From JACMIU01 sp043763605 (GTDB lineage Bacteria; Armatimonadota; Armatimonadia; Armatimonadales; Armatimonadaceae): DNA of 24,054 nt. Under the pieces are notes generated by a model. It searched no databases. It saw nothing but the letters and a program-made list of their open reading frames with translations, and was not told the origin of the DNA. The stretch is taken from NCBI GenBank assembly GCA_043763605.1, contig JAYULM010000542.1:1-24054 (forward strand), read 5' to 3'. The translations under genes were made by a program, and so were the position numbers. This document shows positions 1 to 7,662 of this stretch, in pieces. Positions within the stretch are counted from its first letter, which is position 1. Each line of letters opens with the position of its first letter.

Positions 1-87
1 CTTCGGCTGTAGACCCTGCGGGTCACCAGAGGCGTTTGGCTTGCGAAAACCGTTCGACTCCTTGACCCGCAGGGTCTACAGCCGAAG
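1..87. repeat. 25-bp perfect inverted repeat (MITE/REP-like)
   Basis: Bases 1-25 and 63-87 are exact reverse complements, separated by 37 bases, and the element may continue to the left of the window. Each arm itself contains a small palindrome (GACCC-TGC-GGGTC on the left, GACCC-GCA-GGGTC on the right). It lies just past the 3' end of sbcC, so it could act as a transcription end signal, but there is no T-run after the stem. A dispersed palindromic element is equally likely. Confidence 0.7.
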
Positions 88-133
88 GCTCCCACCGGAA
101 CAATTTATTGTCCGTGGGCGCGGCGGATCGGAG

Positions 134-2710
134 TCACATCATCGTGAATGTCGAACCGTTCGCGCCCTTGACGACTTCGATCCGGGTAGGGAACGCTTCC
201 TTGATCTCCTCGATGTGCGTGATACATAAGATCAGCGCGAAGTGGTCCTGAATCGCCTGCAGGGCATCGGTGATCGCCTCGCGTCCGCGCGGGTCCTGCG
301 TCCCGAAGCCCTCGTCCACGATCAGGGTTTGTAGCGGTGCCCCGGCGCGGCTGGCGAGCACGCGCGACAACGCCACCCGGAGCGCGAAATTGACGCGGAA
401 CGCCTCGCCCCCGCTGAACATCTCGTACGGGCGCGTCCCCATTTCGTCGGAGATGATGATGTCGAGCGTTTCGATGTTCGCCGCGCCTTTCGTGCGCGCT
501 TCGCGGGTCGTGCGCAACTCCACCTGCATCGCGTCGTTCGACAACCTGGCAAGCAGTTCGTTGGTGTGGGAGACGATGTCGGGCAGGGCATTCTCGATGA
601 TCAACGCCTGAACACCTTTTTTACCGAACGCCCCGGCGAGTTCGCGGTAAAGGTCGCGCTGTTTCCCCGCCTCGACCAACTCTGCCTGGTACACGACTCG
701 CTCCCGCTCCTGCTGGCGGCAATACTCCAACTGGCTGCTCCACTGCCCGATCTCGCGATCCGCGCGCTGCACGGTTTCGGTCGCCCCGGCGATCAGCGCG
801 TCGTATTCCGCCAGCGTTTGTTTGAGCGCGGGCAGTTCGGCGGAATCGGTTCGTGCCTTCGTCACCTGCTGACGGGCGACCGCGATCTGCCCGATCCGCT
901 TGGCGACCTTCGCCTGCAGTTCCGCGATGCGCGGCGGCTCGGTTTGGAGTACGCCCTGCGCATTATTCAGTGCGTCCACGTCGCGCGGGGCGTTGCGCAG
1001 GGCGTTCGTCTCGGCACGCGCGGCTTCGAGCGGGGTGTGCGCGGCTTCGGCTTTCTCGCGTTCGGCAGAGAGTTGCGCCAGTTGCTCTTGCTCGTTGTGA
1101 AGAAAATCCCGGCTTCGTAGTCGCGCGTCCAGCGCGTCCCGCTCGGTTATCGTCTCCGGAAGTCGTTTTAACCGCTCCTCCAGTCGCATCACCTGTTGAC
1201 CGAACAAGCGAATCTGAGTTTCGTGTTCGGCGCGGGACTGGCGAAAGCGGAGCAATTCTTCCTGCGCGGCTTTCAGCACGGCGATCTCCTGCTTGACCCC
1301 GCCCGCTTCGCGTACTATGGCGGCGAGCCGTGACCGCACAGTTTCGCGCTCGGCTTCGGCTTCTACGATGGCACCGGTACGTTTGGTGGGCGGGAGCGGT
1401 TCGCCGCAGTATTCGCAGTTCGACGCGGAGGACGATTGCAACGCTTCCAGCCGCTTGACGAGTTGCGCTTCGGCGTGTTTCGCGGCGGCGTTGCGGTCTT
1501 TGAGATCCGCCATCCGGTCTTCCCAGCCCTGCCGCGCCTGTTCATTTTCGCGTAGCGCGGCGTCGATGTCGCCGAACGTCGCCAGGTCTGCTGTCAGTTG
1601 TTCGATCTGGCGTTGTGTCGCGGTCAGCGTCGGAATGTCGCGCTCCAACTCCTCGACCAGACATTGTTTCTGGTACCGCTCGTTGGTCAGTTTGCCTTCC
1701 TCGGTGCGGATCAACCGTTCCAGATCGCCGCACTTGCGCCCGAGTTCGAGGGCGCGATTGAATACCGATTCCAGTTGCCCGATCTCGGTCTGTAACTGTT
1801 GCAGTCGCCGGTACGCCGCTTCGATCTCCCCGGCGCGGTCCGCCAGCGATTGCGCCTGTGCGACGCGCGGCAGGAGTGCGTCTATCGTCGTGGAGTCTTC
1901 GGCGTTGCGCTCCTCGGCTTCGACAATCTTGTCTTCCATATTCCGGGCACGTTGCTCGAAAACGTCCAACCGTTCGACGTTGAGAGCGATCTCGTGCCGC
2001 TCATGCCCCAGTCGGTCGCGCTCCACTGTCGCAGATTGCAACTTGCGAGTGGCTTCCTCCAGGAGCATTTCGTAACGGTCGCGGCTCGCCAGCGTCGCGT
2101 CAATCCCGGCGAGGGTCCGCGTCAGGTCCGTCTCTTTTTCTTTCGCCTCTTTTTCGCGCTCCTTCGCCATCTCTTCCAACCGGTCGTAGCGAGACAGGTC
2201 CAGAATATCCGCTAAGACTTCTTTGCGCTTGTTCGGAGTGGAGCGCGCGAACTCGTCGGCGCGCCCTTGCGCGAGATAGGCAGTAGATAGAAAAGTGTCG
2301 TAGTCCATGTGGAGCAGGGCGACGATCTTTTCCTGCGTGTCGCGTTGCGTGGTGCCGGAAAGCGGGTGCCACGAACCGTCCTCGCGGCGCACCTGCAGTT
2401 CCCACTGCGACCCGCCGCCGCTCGCACCGGTCGTTTTGCGGGAGATTCGCCGGTCGATGCGGTACCGGGTGCTGTCCACCAGAAACTCCAGAATCACGCC
2501 GCAACTGTTCGCGCCGAGACGGATCACGTCCTCTTTCGTTTTGGCGCGACACTCGTCGAAAAGTGCCCAGGTAATCGCGTCCAGGAGGGCGGTCTTGCCG
2601 TTGCCGTTGTCGCCGGATAGACAGGCGAGCCGCACCCCGGCGAGTTCCAACGGGGGCACGCCTTCGCCGTAAGACATGAAATTTTTGAGTTGTAAACGAA
2701 CGGGGATCAA
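134..2710 (-). CDS. sbcC: SbcC/Rad50-type exonuclease ATPase subunit
   Basis: This is the ATPase and coiled-coil subunit of the SbcCD nuclease, which opens hairpin and blocked DNA ends together with SbcD. Walker A is GDNGNGKT at residues 33-40. Two long charged coiled-coil stretches flank a zinc hook with the Cys pair CEYC (C432, C435). The ABC signature FSGGEAF begins near residue 765 and Walker B TLIVDE lies at about 795-800, followed by the D-loop region. At 858 residues it is somewhat shorter than the E. coli protein. The start is a TTG at 2708-2710 with AGGAG (2719-2723) eight bases before it; no better ATG fits the N-terminal motif FxSY. It lies on the same strand as sbcD but is separated from it by an Rpn-like ORF, and it has its own extended -10 box at 2749-2754. 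Confidence 0.93.
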   Translation of the reverse strand: MIPVRLQLKNFMSYGEGVPPLELAGVRLACLSGDNGNGKTALLDAITWALFDECRAKTKEDVIRLGANSCGVILEFLVDSTRYRIDRRISRKTTGASGGGSQWELQVRREDGSWHPLSGTTQRDTQEKIVALLHMDYDTFLSTAYLAQGRADEFARSTPNKRKEVLADILDLSRYDRLEEMAKEREKEAKEKETDLTRTLAGIDATLASRDRYEMLLEEATRKLQSATVERDRLGHERHEIALNVERLDVFEQRARNMEDKIVEAEERNAEDSTTIDALLPRVAQAQSLADRAGEIEAAYRRLQQLQTEIGQLESVFNRALELGRKCGDLERLIRTEEGKLTNERYQKQCLVEELERDIPTLTATQRQIEQLTADLATFGDIDAALRENEQARQGWEDRMADLKDRNAAAKHAEAQLVKRLEALQSSSASNCEYCGEPLPPTKRTGAIVEAEAERETVRSRLAAIVREAGGVKQEIAVLKAAQEELLRFRQSRAEHETQIRLFGQQVMRLEERLKRLPETITERDALDARLRSRDFLHNEQEQLAQLSAEREKAEAAHTPLEAARAETNALRNAPRDVDALNNAQGVLQTEPPRIAELQAKVAKRIGQIAVARQQVTKARTDSAELPALKQTLAEYDALIAGATETVQRADREIGQWSSQLEYCRQQERERVVYQAELVEAGKQRDLYRELAGAFGKKGVQALIIENALPDIVSHTNELLARLSNDAMQVELRTTREARTKGAANIETLDIIISDEMGTRPYEMFSGGEAFRVNFALRVALSRVLASRAGAPLQTLIVDEGFGTQDPRGREAITDALQAIQDHFALILCITHIEEIKEAFPTRIEVVKGANGSTFTMM

Positions 2711-2748
2711 CCGATTTTCTCCTGAAAGCCGTCGCGGGGACAGCGTTC

Positions 2749-2757
2749 ATTATAGCA
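2749..2757 (-). promoter_or_regulatory. sbcC promoter, extended -10
   Basis: On the minus strand this reads TGCTATAAT, a perfect extended -10, with no recognisable -35 at 17-18 bases. It predicts a transcript start near 2742 and a leader of about 30 bases carrying the AGGAG site. It implies that sbcC can be transcribed independently of sbcD. Confidence 0.5.
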
Positions 2758-2865
2758 CGGCAGATCCGAGCGGCGCGGAAGAATCTCGCTACAAATCGCG
2801 GTCGTCACCGCCTCGTCGCCTCTATAGCACACTATATCCGTCCCGATACCGTTGTAGGCATCACT

Positions 2866-3783
2866 TCAATCTCCAAATAATTCTTCCCAGGACGACACCC
2901 GCAACACCCGCCTGAGCAGATCGATCATTTGCGATCCGGCTGGCAGTGCCTGAATTCGCGACTGAACTTCGACGGTCGGTACGCCGAGACGTTCGGACCC
3001 GATCAAGAGGAGTGAACGCCTCTCGCCCTCCCCAATTCCCTGGGTGATTCCCTGGGTGATCCCCTGAGAAATGCCTTGCGTTCGACCTTTTTCGAGCGTC
3101 GCGTTATATGTTGTGGATTCAAACATCGTTCCGATTCCTTTCAGCAAAGCGTCTACTACATGATCCGGGTATTTCGTGCCCATCAGAAAATACGTGGAAA
3201 GCCAGTACTCCCGCTCCCGCTCCGGCGATTCCGCGCCGAATCGTTCTCCCAGATAAGCAATGATCTCGGGAAGGGCTTCCTGCGGAACGTCGGCGATGGG
3301 CGCGAGTGGCAGGGTAGATACTCCCCCGGAGAGTAGCGGACCCACCGGTAGTTTCCAGACGCGAACGACCTGATAGTCGAATCGCAGGTAGACTGTGTCG
3401 TCCGCATACTTTCGTGCGTAGGACCCGGTCAGTGCCGGGCTGTCGGCTTCGCGTCGCAACAGGAACACCGCACTGCGCACCGGCAACCGATATTTCTGTG
3501 TCAGCGCGACGCTGTACAACAGCAGTCGTTCCGCGAGGACGTTTCCGTGATGACCGGTTTCGAGTTCGATATTGAACAGTTCCGGCACAGTCCCGCCACG
3601 CAACAAAACGCGGTCCGCCTGAGGCACGATAGTCGCGAGATCGGCGTCCAGAACCTCCAGCGGCGTAGTCCCCGTGTCTTTTATCCCGATCAGCGCGAGC
3701 CAGTCCTCGGGGTGCGCGGCGATCAGTTGCTTGCCGATAACGTCGAACGGCTTGTCTGCGGAAGTGCTTTTCTTTGGTCTCAT
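2866..3783 (-). CDS. Rpn-like / DUF4351-type PD-(D/E)XK family protein
   Basis: The protein has 305 residues. The N-terminal half resembles the Rpn/transposase_31-like PD-(D/E)XK nucleases: an acidic residue in ADRVL, then the strand ELFNIELETG, where the second acidic site would be. The C-terminal part has a glutamine-glycine repeat (QGI-TQGI-TQGI) followed by a helical tail like the DUF4351 tail of such proteins. Family knowledge suggests a DNase linked to recombination, or a domesticated transposase; activity is unproved here and the lysine of the (D/E)XK motif is not evident. The start chosen is ATG at 3781-3783, one base after the sbcD stop codon. The longer reading frame would run back into sbcD. 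Its position between sbcD and sbcC is unusual. Confidence 0.75.
   Translation of the reverse strand: MRPKKSTSADKPFDVIGKQLIAAHPEDWLALIGIKDTGTTPLEVLDADLATIVPQADRVLLRGGTVPELFNIELETGHHGNVLAERLLLYSVALTQKYRLPVRSAVFLLRREADSPALTGSYARKYADDTVYLRFDYQVVRVWKLPVGPLLSGGVSTLPLAPIADVPQEALPEIIAYLGERFGAESPEREREYWLSTYFLMGTKYPDHVVDALLKGIGTMFESTTYNATLEKGRTQGISQGITQGITQGIGEGERRSLLLIGSERLGVPTVEVQSRIQALPAGSQMIDLLRRVLRVSSWEELFGD
3036..3075 (-). repeat. 12-bp in-frame tandem repeat in the Rpn-like gene
   Basis: The plus strand shows ATTCCCTGGGTG twice, then a diverged copy ATCCCCTGAG. On the minus strand it encodes the repeated TQGI units. Such repeats between the nuclease core and the C-terminal tail are usual for Rpn-like proteins and can change length by slippage. 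Confidence 0.7.
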
Positions 3784-3784
3784 T

Positions 3785-5068
3785 TTAGCCGAGCGACTCC
3801 TCGTGCGCCAACTGGTCAAACAGGGCGCGGGCGGCGGTCATCAGTTCGTCGCGGCGGGTCAGGAGGCGCGGCTGGGCGTCCATGTATTTGCCGAGGGCGG
3901 CTTCCGGCGTCATCGCCTCGGTCATCCCGTCCACGCGGATCACGCCCTCGCCCTGCGGCATGTCGCGCTGGAGTGACACGACGACGTGCGCGGCGGAAAG
4001 ACGCTTGCGGATCTCGTCGGTGCGTACCAGCATCGCCTTGTCGGACGCCACTTTGTAGTTCACCTTGACGACGGAATCGAGCAGGGGATAGCGATCCAGT
4101 TCGGCTAAGATCGCCGCCGTCGGGTCGTCCGAATCGCCCGCGTCGGCGTCCACCTGCACGAACCGGCGCGTTTGCAGGGCGACGTGCTTCCATTTCGTGT
4201 GTCCTTTTTTGATCTCCGCGACGACGAACCCTTTGTCCTCGCCGCGCTCGTTGAAGTCGATCCGGTCGATGGAACCCGGGTAGATCACCGGCGGCTCGTT
4301 CCCGCGATTCATCTCCTGATGCTTGTGGACATGCCCCATCCCGACGTAATCCCACGGCGACACCCCGCCCGGCGAGTACAGCGTTATCGCCTCGACCGGA
4401 ACCTGCGGCTCGTTCGCGTTGAGCAGGAAGTTCTGCCAGCCGACCCGCGCGTCCGCGACCGTGAAGTGCCCCATCAATAGCGCGATATACTCCGGCGCAT
4501 CCGCAACCTGGCGGGCGATGTCGGCGATATAGGCGGCGTACTTATCGCGGATCAGGTGCGCTACCTCCTCGACCGTCTTCCCCTTCGTCTCGTCCTGCGT
4601 TACCACGCGGGAGCGAACGAGATATGGCATACCGGCGACGAGGACCGCTCCCTTGCGCGTTTCGACCGGCAGTACGTCCGGCTTCGCGATGATCTGGACG
4701 CCGCTCGACGGTCCGCCGAGCAGTCCGTAGATCTCCAGTGCGTGTGCGCGCCCCCGGCTGTTGGGAATGTCGTGGTTCCCGATCAGCATCACGACCGGCA
4801 CCCCCGCGTCGGTGAGTCGCTTCAGCGCGGCGGCGAAAGAACGCTGGTGCGTCTGGTTCGGGTCGCGGGCTTTGTAGGCGTCCCCGGCGAACAAGGCGAG
4901 GTCAACGTCGGCGTCCAACGCGCGGTCGATGGCTTGATTCAGCGTGGCGGTGAAATCTTCGAGGCGGGTATTCAGACCGGTTTCCGGGTTCAGTTTGCCG
5001 AGGGTTTCGACGCCGAGATGGACATCGGCGAAGTGCATGATGCGGACGGAAGGGGCGGGGGAGGACAT
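3785..5068 (-). CDS. sbcD: SbcD/Mre11-type exonuclease subunit
   Basis: This is the metallophosphoesterase nuclease subunit of the SbcCD complex. Metal-binding motifs are in the expected order: ADVHLG (D15, H17), AGDAY (D63), GNHD (97-100), then LMGHFTV and GMGHVHKHQ later in the chain. With the ATG at 5066-5068 the protein has 427 residues. The longer frame from 5089 is rejected because it starts upstream of the TATAAT box at 5075-5080. There is no Shine-Dalgarno, and only six bases separate TATAAT from the ATG, so a leaderless transcript is likely. Its stop is followed one base later by the ATG of the Rpn-like gene. sbcC lies further down the same strand. Confidence 0.93.
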   Translation of the reverse strand: MSSPAPSVRIMHFADVHLGVETLGKLNPETGLNTRLEDFTATLNQAIDRALDADVDLALFAGDAYKARDPNQTHQRSFAAALKRLTDAGVPVVMLIGNHDIPNSRGRAHALEIYGLLGGPSSGVQIIAKPDVLPVETRKGAVLVAGMPYLVRSRVVTQDETKGKTVEEVAHLIRDKYAAYIADIARQVADAPEYIALLMGHFTVADARVGWQNFLLNANEPQVPVEAITLYSPGGVSPWDYVGMGHVHKHQEMNRGNEPPVIYPGSIDRIDFNERGEDKGFVVAEIKKGHTKWKHVALQTRRFVQVDADAGDSDDPTAAILAELDRYPLLDSVVKVNYKVASDKAMLVRTDEIRKRLSAAHVVVSLQRDMPQGEGVIRVDGMTEAMTPEAALGKYMDAQPRLLTRRDELMTAARALFDQLAHEESLG

Positions 5069-5074
5069 GTTCCA

Positions 5075-5083
5075 ATTATAGCA
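5075..5083 (-). promoter_or_regulatory. sbcD promoter, extended -10, leaderless
   Basis: On the minus strand this reads TGCTATAAT, followed by six bases and the sbcD ATG. The -35 region (CCGGCA at 17 bases) matches consensus poorly, so the extended -10 carries the signal. The transcript would begin at or next to the start codon. Confidence 0.6.
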
Positions 5084-5096
5084 TGGCATATCCCGG

Positions 5097-5125
5097 TTGC
5101 CGGGTCAGGCGTCCCCCGGTAAACT
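5097..5125 (+). promoter_or_regulatory. Promoter of nuclease-like copy 1
   Basis: TTGCCG at 5097-5102 and TAAACT at 5120-5125 are spaced 17 bases apart. The ATG follows five bases after the -10, which suggests a leaderless transcript. The same elements recur before copy 2. Confidence 0.5.
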
Positions 5126-5130
5126 ACGGC

Positions 5131-5826
5131 ATGGCTACCATTTTGAAAAGAGTCGGAAGTCGCCCGCCTAAACGCAAGTATTCAGGAATCCGCCTCAAGG
5201 ACGCACTCCCGCTAATTCCCGCTAAGGATTTCACCGAATGGACCTTGAACATCGTCCCCCTCGCTGTGAGTCCAGTATTGAGCCACAATCTGGTCCGGCT
5301 GGGATCGTTCGATCTGGTTCAATCGGAAGCAGCGAAAATCACGCTTATTGACACTATATTTCTAGAGATCGTACCGAATCATCCGAAATTGAAGGTGTGG
5401 AAGACTGAATTGTTAGAAACAGACACATTGACAGGGTTTGCGGACTATTTGATCGCTCCTAAGCAGGCATACGTTGAGACTCCTTTACTTTGCGTGACTG
5501 CAGCGAAGCGCGACGATTTCGAGCAAGGGGAAGCGCAATGTGTTGCAGAAATGGTTGCCTGCCGGTGGAATAACAGCAAGGCGGGGTTAGAAATTCCGGT
5601 GTACGGTATTGTCAGTAACGGAACCGGCTGGTATTTCTATTGTCTCGCGATAGACAAAGCTATCTACAAATCGGGACTTTTTGCGACCAATGATTTACCG
5701 GAGTTGCTCGGAGCGATTGATTACATCTGCGGCGAGTGCGCGAAAAACGTTCGCCCGGGACTATTTGACGGACACACCCACGCCCCCGCCTGTGAACGGA
5801 TTGGGGAGGACATGCCCGGATTGTAA
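5131..5826 (+). CDS. PD-(D/E)XK-like protein, copy 1, catalytic Glu lost
   Basis: The protein has 231 residues and is a paralogue of the next gene. The fold signature is GFADYLIAP (D105) followed by CVTAAKRDDFEQG. Copy 2 has CVAEAKKDDFEQG, so the glutamate of the (D/E)XK motif is alanine here (A124, codon GCA at 5500-5502) while the lysine remains. Copy 1 is therefore probably not an active nuclease. Its C-terminus also differs: a one-base deletion relative to copy 2 lets the frame run on through a decayed antisense galM tail for some 24 extra residues. Start ATG at 5131 is chosen because the TAAACT box lies five bases upstream; the longer frame from 5083 would begin before this promoter. Function unknown; it could be a regulatory or dominant-negative partner of copy 2, or simply decaying. 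Confidence 0.75.
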   Translation: MATILKRVGSRPPKRKYSGIRLKDALPLIPAKDFTEWTLNIVPLAVSPVLSHNLVRLGSFDLVQSEAAKITLIDTIFLEIVPNHPKLKVWKTELLETDTLTGFADYLIAPKQAYVETPLLCVTAAKRDDFEQGEAQCVAEMVACRWNNSKAGLEIPVYGIVSNGTGWYFYCLAIDKAIYKSGLFATNDLPELLGAIDYICGECAKNVRPGLFDGHTHAPACERIGEDMPGL

Positions 5827-5830
5827 CATC

Positions 5831-5860
5831 TTGCCGGGACATGCGTCTCCCGTGTAAACT
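5831..5860 (+). promoter_or_regulatory. Promoter of nuclease-like copy 2
   Basis: TTGCCG at 5831-5836 and TAAACT at 5855-5860 are spaced 18 bases apart, with the ATG six bases after the -10. It is a duplicated version of the copy 1 promoter. Confidence 0.5.
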
Positions 5861-5866
5861 ATCCGC

Positions 5867-6508
5867 ATGGCAACTATCCCACGGAAGAACATAACCCCGG
5901 CATCCGTGAAACGAAAGTATTCGGGGATAAGCCTTAAGGACGCGTTGCAACTGGTGCCCGCCATCAATTTCACGGAATGGGATTTAGACGCGCCGCCCCT
6001 CGAACCGAGTCTGGTATTGACCGCCGTGCTTTCGCGGCTAAATTCGTTCGACCTGGTACATTCCGAGGCTGGGAAGATTACGCTGATCGATACGATCTTT
6101 TTAGAGATTGTCCCACGCCATCCCACTTTGAAGGTATGGAAATCCGAACCGCTGGAAACGGACATTCTGACGGGGTTCGCGGACTACCTGATCGCCCCGA
6201 AGCGAGCCTATATGGAAACTCCCCTGCTTTGCGTAGCGGAAGCCAAGAAGGATGACTTCGAGCAGGGCGCGACACAGTGTGTGGCAGAAATGGTCGCCTG
6301 CCGCTGGAACAATCTCCAGAGCGGTCTGCTTCTCCCGGTCTACGGAATCGTTAGCAACGGCACCGGCTGGCAGTTCTTCTGCCTGACGCTACACAACACA
6401 GTACTCCAATCGAAACATTATGCGACGGGAAGTTTGCCGCAACTCCTTGGCGCGGTCGATTATATTTGTGGCGAGTGCGCGAAAAACGTTTCGCCCGGCA
6501 CTATTTGA
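5867..6508 (+). CDS. PD-(D/E)XK-like protein, copy 2, motif intact
   Basis: The protein has 213 residues. It carries GFADYLIAP (D106), then METPLLCVAEAKKDDFEQG with E125 and K127, matching a PD-(D/E)XK arrangement, and a conserved region QCVAEMVACRWNN. Similar uncharacterised proteins with the strand VVEAKKDDF are, from memory, frequent in cyanobacteria and related genomes. No partner such as a methylase is nearby, so a classical restriction system is not supported. It lies directly after copy 1 and its stop codon overlaps the end of galM on the other strand by eight bases. The ATG at 5867 follows TAAACT by six bases. The substrate is unknown; a DNA end or structure nuclease is an inference only. 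Confidence 0.78.
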   Translation: MATIPRKNITPASVKRKYSGISLKDALQLVPAINFTEWDLDAPPLEPSLVLTAVLSRLNSFDLVHSEAGKITLIDTIFLEIVPRHPTLKVWKSEPLETDILTGFADYLIAPKRAYMETPLLCVAEAKKDDFEQGATQCVAEMVACRWNNLQSGLLLPVYGIVSNGTGWQFFCLTLHNTVLQSKHYATGSLPQLLGAVDYICGECAKNVSPGTI

Positions 6509-7439
6509 CGGTCACACCCCAGGCACCCGCGAACGTCTCGCCTGCCGGGAGGGCGACCAATCCCCACTCGGGGTGGTTGAACGCGTCCGAACCGCAGGTC
6601 ATCGGCTCGATAGCGAGCGCGCGGCGGCGGTGCGTCTCGGGGAGCGGATCACCGGAATACAGGACGACGAACCCGAATGCTTCGTCCATCCAAACAGTAG
6701 TCGCGCGGTCGGTTTCGGGCGAGGAAAGAACTATCCGAGTTATTCCATTGCCGTCGCGGGTGGGGTAGGTAAAACAGGTGTTGAATCTCGTGTCGCCGAT
6801 GACGCGGGGCGCGGAAAAATCGAGCGGGGTGTCTTCGACGGGTAAAACACTCCCGGTCGGAATCAGCGCGTCGCCGAACTCCAGCACCGATTGCATCGGC
6901 AGGTGTAGCGTGTCGGCGTCGATCAATCCCTCGCTCACGGCGAAATAGGGGTGGAAACCCACTCCGACCGGTGCGGCTTTATAGCCGGTGTTCTTCACCG
7001 AGAAGCGGCACATCATCCCGTTCTCGTCCAGCGAATAGGTAACAATCGCCTGTAGCGCGGCGGGGTACGCGGTCGTGTCGGGCGCGTAATCGACCACGAA
7101 CGTGGCCCGGTTCTTGCGATGCTCGGCGACGCGCCACAGTTGGGACCGGACGAACCCGTGGATCGCATTCGGACCGTCCTTGTCATTTCGCGGCATCTGA
7201 TAGGTGTGCCCCTCGAACGTATACTGCCCGTCCCTGACACGACCGGGGAAGGGGATCAGTACATCCCCCTGACCGCCGACCTTGTTCGCTTTGCCGCTGT
7301 ACGCGGTGATGATCGGCTCGACGACTCCGGCAGTTTCGCGCCACAAGCCGCGCAACGACGCTCCGAATGGCGAGACGCGCAACCGCAAGTCGTCATAGGC
7401 GAAGAGTATTTCGGCGTCGGATTCGGGACTGCTATCCAT
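6501..7439 (-). CDS. galM: Aldose 1-epimerase (mutarotase) family protein
   Basis: This enzyme interconverts alpha and beta anomers of free aldoses such as galactose or glucose in the cytoplasm. Family motifs are NAIHG (H94), GVGFHPYF (H163, the acid) and AIEPMTCGSDAFN (E278, the base). The length, 312 residues, is normal. The ATG at 7437-7439 overlaps the stop of the small Cys-rich gene by eight bases, with an AGGGG site about ten bases upstream, so it is probably the last gene of a three-gene minus-strand operon. It ends against the convergent copy 2 gene with an eight-base overlap. A related family such as glucose-6-phosphate 1-epimerase is possible, but EPMTCGSDAFN favours the GalM type. 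Substrate is not determinable here. Confidence 0.85.
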   Translation of the reverse strand: MDSSPESDAEILFAYDDLRLRVSPFGASLRGLWRETAGVVEPIITAYSGKANKVGGQGDVLIPFPGRVRDGQYTFEGHTYQMPRNDKDGPNAIHGFVRSQLWRVAEHRKNRATFVVDYAPDTTAYPAALQAIVTYSLDENGMMCRFSVKNTGYKAAPVGVGFHPYFAVSEGLIDADTLHLPMQSVLEFGDALIPTGSVLPVEDTPLDFSAPRVIGDTRFNTCFTYPTRDGNGITRIVLSSPETDRATTVWMDEAFGFVVLYSGDPLPETHRRRALAIEPMTCGSDAFNHPEWGLVALPAGETFAGAWGVTVK

Positions 7440-7650
7440 TTATCGGTCGCCCCTTGCCGCGTCGCACGGACAGACTCACCAGCGGAATCGCCTGCGGGAC
7501 GGGGCGAATGCCAGTCTTCGGGGCCGGCTTCCCGCACGCGCCCGCGCATCCGTCGCACCCTTCGCCTTGTGCCGACTTCCATAACCGGCGACCCAGCGAA
7601 ACGGCGGCGACGGCGACCAGACCGAGCGTGATGAGTTGTTGTGCGTCCAT
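7432..7650 (-). CDS. Small Cys-rich membrane protein (FeoB-associated-like)
   Basis: The protein has 72 residues. The N-terminus forms one membrane helix (residues 5-20), followed by basic RRLWK and a cluster CDGCAGACG at about residues 32-40. This layout is typical of the small FeoB-associated Cys-rich membrane proteins, which probably bind metal on the cytoplasmic side. Here it is not next to feoB, which begins about 4 kb away at 11541, but lies between the macrodomain gene (12 bases upstream) and galM (8-base overlap). No strong ribosome site is visible. Assignment rests on architecture alone, so a different Cys-rich membrane peptide is possible. Confidence 0.65.
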   Translation of the reverse strand: MDAQQLITLGLVAVAAVSLGRRLWKSAQGEGCDGCAGACGKPAPKTGIRPVPQAIPLVSLSVRRGKGRPING

Positions 7651-7662
7651 AGTAGTTACGTT

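Larger units (their letters stand above)
5095..6545 (+). repeat. Ancient tandem duplication, unit about 735 bp
   Basis: Two units start at about 5097 and 5831. Both begin with TTGCCGGG, share the promoter stretch with TAAACT, a homologous 207-residue coding region, and a homologous stretch past the coding end (CTATTTGACGG at about 5760 and 6500). The second unit's tail is the 3' end of galM on the opposite strand; the first unit ends in a decayed version of the same galM tail. Protein identity is roughly two thirds by eye, so the event is old. Confidence 0.8.

Noticed and set aside
1293..2075. Long Ser/Arg-rich plus-strand frame opposite sbcC
   Set aside because: Antisense shadow of the GC-rich coiled-coil coding; no start site, no motifs.
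5097..6508. Restriction-modification system
   Set aside because: No methyltransferase or specificity protein is near the duplicated nuclease-like genes.
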